DNA of 64,000 nt, taken from Dysidea avara (Eukaryota > Porifera > Demospongiae > Dictyoceratida > Dysideidae). The notes below the pieces were generated by a model. That model worked only from the letters and a program-made list of their open reading frames with translations. It searched no databases and was not told the origin of the DNA. The translations under genes and the position numbers were made by a program. The DNA lies in contig NC_089273.1 in NCBI RefSeq assembly GCF_963678975.1, positions 8,680,614 to 8,744,613 of the forward strand, given 5' to 3'. Every line of letters starts with the position of its first letter. Within the stretch, counting starts at the first letter, position 1. This document shows positions 61,401-64,000 of the stretch, piece by piece.

Positions 61401-63319
61401 TTACTTCTATATAAGGTCTATAGAAAATATACCACCTATCACTAGAGTCGAATTCTTTTATTTCACACAAAAATTGTCACTAAATGCCACTATAACAGCA
61501 CCATTAGCTTAATACCACTAACAGGGTTGAACTCATGGAGGGAAATGATGTTAACACAATAGTGTTCACTATCATGTCATTGTTAAAAACTTGTAATCAC
61601 ACTGTGACAGTAACTTCACCACTTTTTTGGCTGCCAGTATTAGTATTGTAGACAAGTTTGCTTTCCTGCATATTTATTGACTCACTGATTTAGAAAATGA
61701 GTTGTATGTGTGAGACAAAACTGTTTGCTATAATAACTACTGTGGTTTAACTTGCAGTACTTCTGTAATGTAACATGCTTCCTAATACTCTGTGTGTTTT
61801 CATAATGCTGGTTGTACCACACTGGGCTGTTTTTTATTGTCTAGACAATAAAAAGAATTATGTATTATAACAAGCTTAGAGGATAGAAGCCTTACTGTAG
61901 TATTTTCAAGAGGATTTATAACAGCTGTGTATACACAATTAAGTTAGTGCAATTATGTAAGTTGATTATATCAGTAGAGTGAGCTAGCACTGCTTGTTGA
62001 TTTCTTCTATCACATTGGATTAGTTAGCCATAGGTGCTAAACAGTTGGTACATCTGAGTCCAAAGCTCACATGTTTACAGGGGATTTGCAATATCACATG
62101 CTCTCCTACCACTCCTAATATGGACTGTAGAACAACACCCTCTGATTACTTAATGAAGCCATATGACACATAACAGTTTTTATATTTTGCCTTTTGTGTT
62201 GGAGAAGTAACAAAACCTTGTATTCAAAAATAATATTACTGTAAAATGCTCATATTGTTTGTTAGACTCTTGATAGCAATGTCAAATCACTTAAGAATCA
62301 CTGCCTAATAGCAATCTATTCTTGACAGTCCCTCAGTAGTGTGACACTAATCCCAACACAGATTACATTGGTATTGCTTCATGTCTAGCATTACATTATC
62401 ACCTCACTGATTACTCTTTCATTACACAAAACATATTAATATCATTTTGTCAAACCAGATAAAAGCTCCCTAAATACAATACACTAATTTCTGAAATACA
62501 GAGTTACTACAAATTCCCAGTAACTGGATGTCATAGCAACTGAACATTATAGGTACATAAGCAGGTGAGCATGTGTAGGGGTTTGTTAATGATTCGTATA
62601 TGGTTTATATGATTTAATACGAATAGCTACCCCCAATATTAGTATGTATGTTATAAATGTTAAAGCTACAATATTCTTACCTGCTAAAGATACGTGGGTA
62701 GCTATACTAAAACTTGATGTCTGTAATCAGTGCAAAAAGCAGTCCACTTCACACAGAGCTAGAGAAAATGAAGGTACAGCAATGATATTGTGCACTGTAC
62801 ACTGCAACATTACTACATCATGCAGGAGTATTTATTGAAAAAGAGAAGTAATTGTAAGTATTCTTATTAACCACACAAATGATTCGATGATTAACTGTGA
62901 TGTCCATATCCCACACACTAACCAACAGGGTCACAGACATAACTGAGAGCGTCCTAAGGAGGTAAGGGACTTACCTTGCTTGGTTTAAAAGTTTTAAGTA
63001 AGTTATTGGTGAATCAAGAGTTCATAACATAATATGGATTCGCATATTTGTGAAAGTTATTCTTACTTCAAATTGAAGGGAGCAATATACATCCGGACAG
63101 TTTTTTGCAGTATGTTTCAGAGTGACACACTTGCTTCAACAAGCAATGACTAGCTATCCCAGTATAAACAGATAAGTTGGTTTTGAAGCATAATATTTGT
63201 ATTCTGTAACATTCACAGTGTAACAACAGCCTCACAAGTGCTTCACACAAAACCCCATAAGTGCTTCTTTGTTATTCCCCTAAATGAAACCACTATAGTG
63301 TTTCTTGGAAACTGTGATT

Positions 63320-64000
63320 ACACAGTATCAAGACACACGGTAGTGTGTCGTGCGGCCCAAGAAGCCGGCGCGTAACACCCGTGAGTATATTGACAGGAAG
63401 AAAGAAAACGCAATTTTCGCACCTCCGTAGCTCTGTGCTTCCTTGATGAAACAAGACGATTTTTGCTGTGGACATTCCCTCCAACTGCAGTACTCCACAT
63501 TCCAAATTTGAGCGAAATCGCTTCGCGCGTTCCCGAGATATGCGACTTCAAAAATTGGCTCAGTTTCTTCGTTTTTTTTTTCTTCTTATTTTTCTTTTTC
63601 TTGTCGCACACTTACAAAAACTGCTATAAAACGCGAACACGTTATCCGATTGCCTTGAAATGTGGCACACAGAAGGGGGGTATAAAGGCGCATCTCGGTA
63701 CCAACTTTGGCTGGAATACGATAAACAGGCAAAGAGTTATGAGCGATTATTAACGAAAAATAACACCAATATGTTGTCACGCCTACAGGGTAAACCGCGT
63801 ATGGGAAGAAGCTGAAAATCGGTGGGTGAATAGGTTAACTATTGAACCTCAAACCTTTTGTGGTTTGAAAGAAATCGAGCTAAAAACCAGGAAGATACAA
63901 CGAAAAAACCAACAGTGTGTAACAATTACGCAATCGAGATCAGCTAATAAAAAAACCACTGCTTGCCACGCCTACCAGATAAACCGCTTAGGGTAATGCT
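63320..64000 (+). repeat. CGGCCCAAGA repeat family, best copy, runs off the window
   Basis: Begins near GTATCAAGACACACGGTAGT and carries GTGTGTCGTGCGGCCCAAGA, TTCGCGCGTTCCCGAGATAT and TGGTTTGAAAGAAATCGAGC. It is more GC-rich and less decayed than the copies at 37.4 and 39.6 kb, suggesting a younger insertion. The family is unclassified; no coding domain is recognised. Confidence 0.55.

Larger units (their letters stand above)
57139..64000. other. Upstream flank of TRPA, no gene supported
   Basis: It should contain a TRPA 5' UTR exon and promoter, but I could not locate them. Apart from the MITE at 57288-57538, a decayed hairpin at 58225-58420 and the repeat copy at 63320-64000, I see nothing that I can support in this 6.9 kb. 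Confidence 0.5.

Noticed and set aside
1-64000. CRISPR arrays, bacterial operons or a prokaryotic defence island
   Set aside because: No direct-repeat/spacer pattern, no compact operons, and genes have spliceosomal introns; the DNA is eukaryotic.

Overview
The window is animal nuclear DNA. It is AT-rich, has GT-AG introns, and codes in short exons that carry metazoan protein domains. Two genes can be reconstructed exon by exon and they lie tail to tail. The dense load of small inverted-repeat elements and the sequences of the two proteins would fit an early-branching marine invertebrate such as a demosponge. That placement is an inference, not something the sequence proves.

Layout. Positions 1-8543 hold no gene I can support, only repeats. 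Positions 8544-25957 (+ strand) hold a neutral sphingomyelinase of the SMPD2 type in six recognised exons. Its third intron is 12 kb and contains a complete but broken Ty3/Gypsy LTR retrotransposon in antisense orientation (14331-18546; two LTRs of about 130 bp, 5-bp target duplication, tRNA-type primer site, polypurine tract, gag, pol). Positions 25958-27396 separate the two genes. Positions 57130 down to 27397 (- strand) hold a TRPA-type ion channel in 18 coding exons whose phases all agree. They give a predicted 1310-residue protein with about 15 ankyrin repeats, six membrane segments, a pore loop, a TRP-like helix and a C-terminal coiled coil. Positions 57139-64000 are upstream of the channel's first coding exon and hold only repeats.

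The channel introns are full of small non-autonomous transposons. Several have exact or near-exact target duplications: two hAT-like (8 bp), one Mutator-like (9 bp), one pogo/Tigger-like (TA) and several mariner-like (TA). There are also two LINE ORF2 C-terminal relics, a 134-bp-arm palindrome, a tRNA-Gly-like sequence and a (CAGT)n array of about 430 bp. A short motif around TCTATTAGAGTATCTCGAT recurs at more than a dozen places in both orientations and has no assigned family.

The two genes have no obvious joint pathway beyond being membrane proteins: one makes ceramide, the other is probably a sensory cation channel. I found no CRISPR, operon or defence-like system. The most unusual structures are the nested Mutator-like element at 45.3-46.0 kb, the -1 slippery site at the gag/pol junction, the unexplained gap in the sphingomyelinase model, and the dispersed motif.
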